The position numbers were made by a program, and so were the translations under genes. The notes under the pieces are model-generated. The model was not told the origin of the DNA and ran no database searches. It worked only from the letters and a program-made list of their open reading frames with translations. From positions 1 to 54,970 of the forward strand of contig NZ_BPQL01000004.1 in the NCBI RefSeq assembly GCF_022179225.1: 54,970 nt of DNA, written 5' to 3'. Origin of the DNA: Methylobacterium goesingense. GTDB lineage: Bacteria; Pseudomonadota; Alphaproteobacteria; Rhizobiales; Beijerinckiaceae. This document shows, one piece after another, positions 54,716-54,970 of the stretch. Each line of letters opens with the position of its first letter. The first letter of the stretch is position 1.

Positions 54716-54970
54716 TCAGCAGCGGTTCCCGCCCGAGGTCTGGCCGTATTGCTGCGTGGGGAAGTTCTGCTGGTTGGCATTGCCCTCGGCGGCCGAGCTC
54801 ATCGGGCAGCTGTAGGGGCTGCGCAGGGGCGCGGCGCGGCGGGGTTCGAACGAGCCCGTGGTCTCGACGTCGTAGGGCGCGAACCCGGTGTAACGGGAGG
54901 GGCTGTCGTAAGCCATCGCGGACGAGATCGGAGCAACGCCAAGGACAAGGGCGGTGGCAAGAGCGGCGAT
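54716..54970 (-). CDS. Secreted hypothetical protein (5' end outside window)
   Basis: The frame is open to the right edge. The visible 84 residues begin inside a signal peptide (IAALATALVLGVAPISSAMA), then a short Ser/Tyr/Asn-rich mature part starting YDSPSRYTGFAPYD and ending NFPTQQYGQTSGGNRC with a C-terminal cysteine. The ATG at 54916 is therefore internal, not the start. No domain recognised; probably a small exported protein. Confidence 0.65.
   Translation of the reverse strand: MAALATALVLGVAPISSAMAYDSPSRYTGFAPYDVETTGSFEPRRAAPLRSPYSCPMSSAAEGNANQQNFPTQQYGQTSGGNRC

Overview
The window is very GC-rich, densely coded and almost free of long intergenic DNA. Gene style and content suggest an alphaproteobacterium of the order Hyphomicrobiales, most likely Methylobacterium or a close relative. 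The signs are ATGA stop/start overlaps, a Csp1-type copper store with 13 cysteines, an ECF42 sigma module, and many ABC importers tied to small-molecule catabolism. This placement is inference from gene content. No rRNA, phage, transposase or CRISPR array was seen. The only tRNA-like sequence is an odd tRNA-Cys-like element at 3925-4001.

Layout. 1-4.2 kb: the N-terminal 701 residues of Mfd (cut by the window edge), a DUF2252 protein, and the tRNA-Cys-like element. 4.3-12.7 kb: phosphoglucomutase; a catabolic run of D-2-hydroxyacid dehydrogenase, DapA-family lyase and FAH-type hydratase; a convergent taurine/nitrate-type ABC importer; a 3-hydroxyacyl-CoA-type dehydrogenase; and a dead SDR tail. 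12.7-14.6 kb: a glycine-zipper secreted protein and a leucine-rich-repeat protein kinase. 14.9-22.1 kb: a BMP-family ABC importer operon carrying formamidase (AmiF) and a biuret-hydrolase-like enzyme, with a brnTA toxin-antitoxin pair inserted antisense in the middle. 22.1-27.3 kb: small secreted proteins, a diguanylate cyclase with a dead receiver domain, and an ECF42 sigma factor with its DGPF, VOC and AHSA1 partners. 27.4-31.9 kb: L-serine dehydratase, an AceE-like 2-oxoacid dehydrogenase E1, and a divergent Lrp regulator.

31.9-38.5 kb is a minus-strand set led by a LysR gene: CaiB-type CoA-transferase, HMG-CoA-lyase-like enzyme, MFS importer and an aconitase-family hydratase. One of the hydratase's three Fe-S cysteines is serine. 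Together they look like uptake, hydration, CoA activation and C-C cleavage of a branched dicarboxylate; a citraconate/citramalate-like substrate is my inference.

40.5-52.8 kb is the largest coherent system: an eleven-gene minus-strand set controlled from a divergent MarR gene with a perfect palindrome in the shared promoter. It encodes a cyclic amidohydrolase, a kynurenine-formamidase-like hydrolase, a three-subunit molybdenum hydroxylase (its Fe-S subunit fused to a CoxG-like domain), a complete Liv-type ABC importer and a Rieske ferredoxin. It probably imports, hydroxylates and hydrolytically opens an N-containing ring or amide; the substrate is unknown. The last 2 kb hold a YncE-like beta-propeller, small unknown proteins and a secreted protein cut by the right edge.
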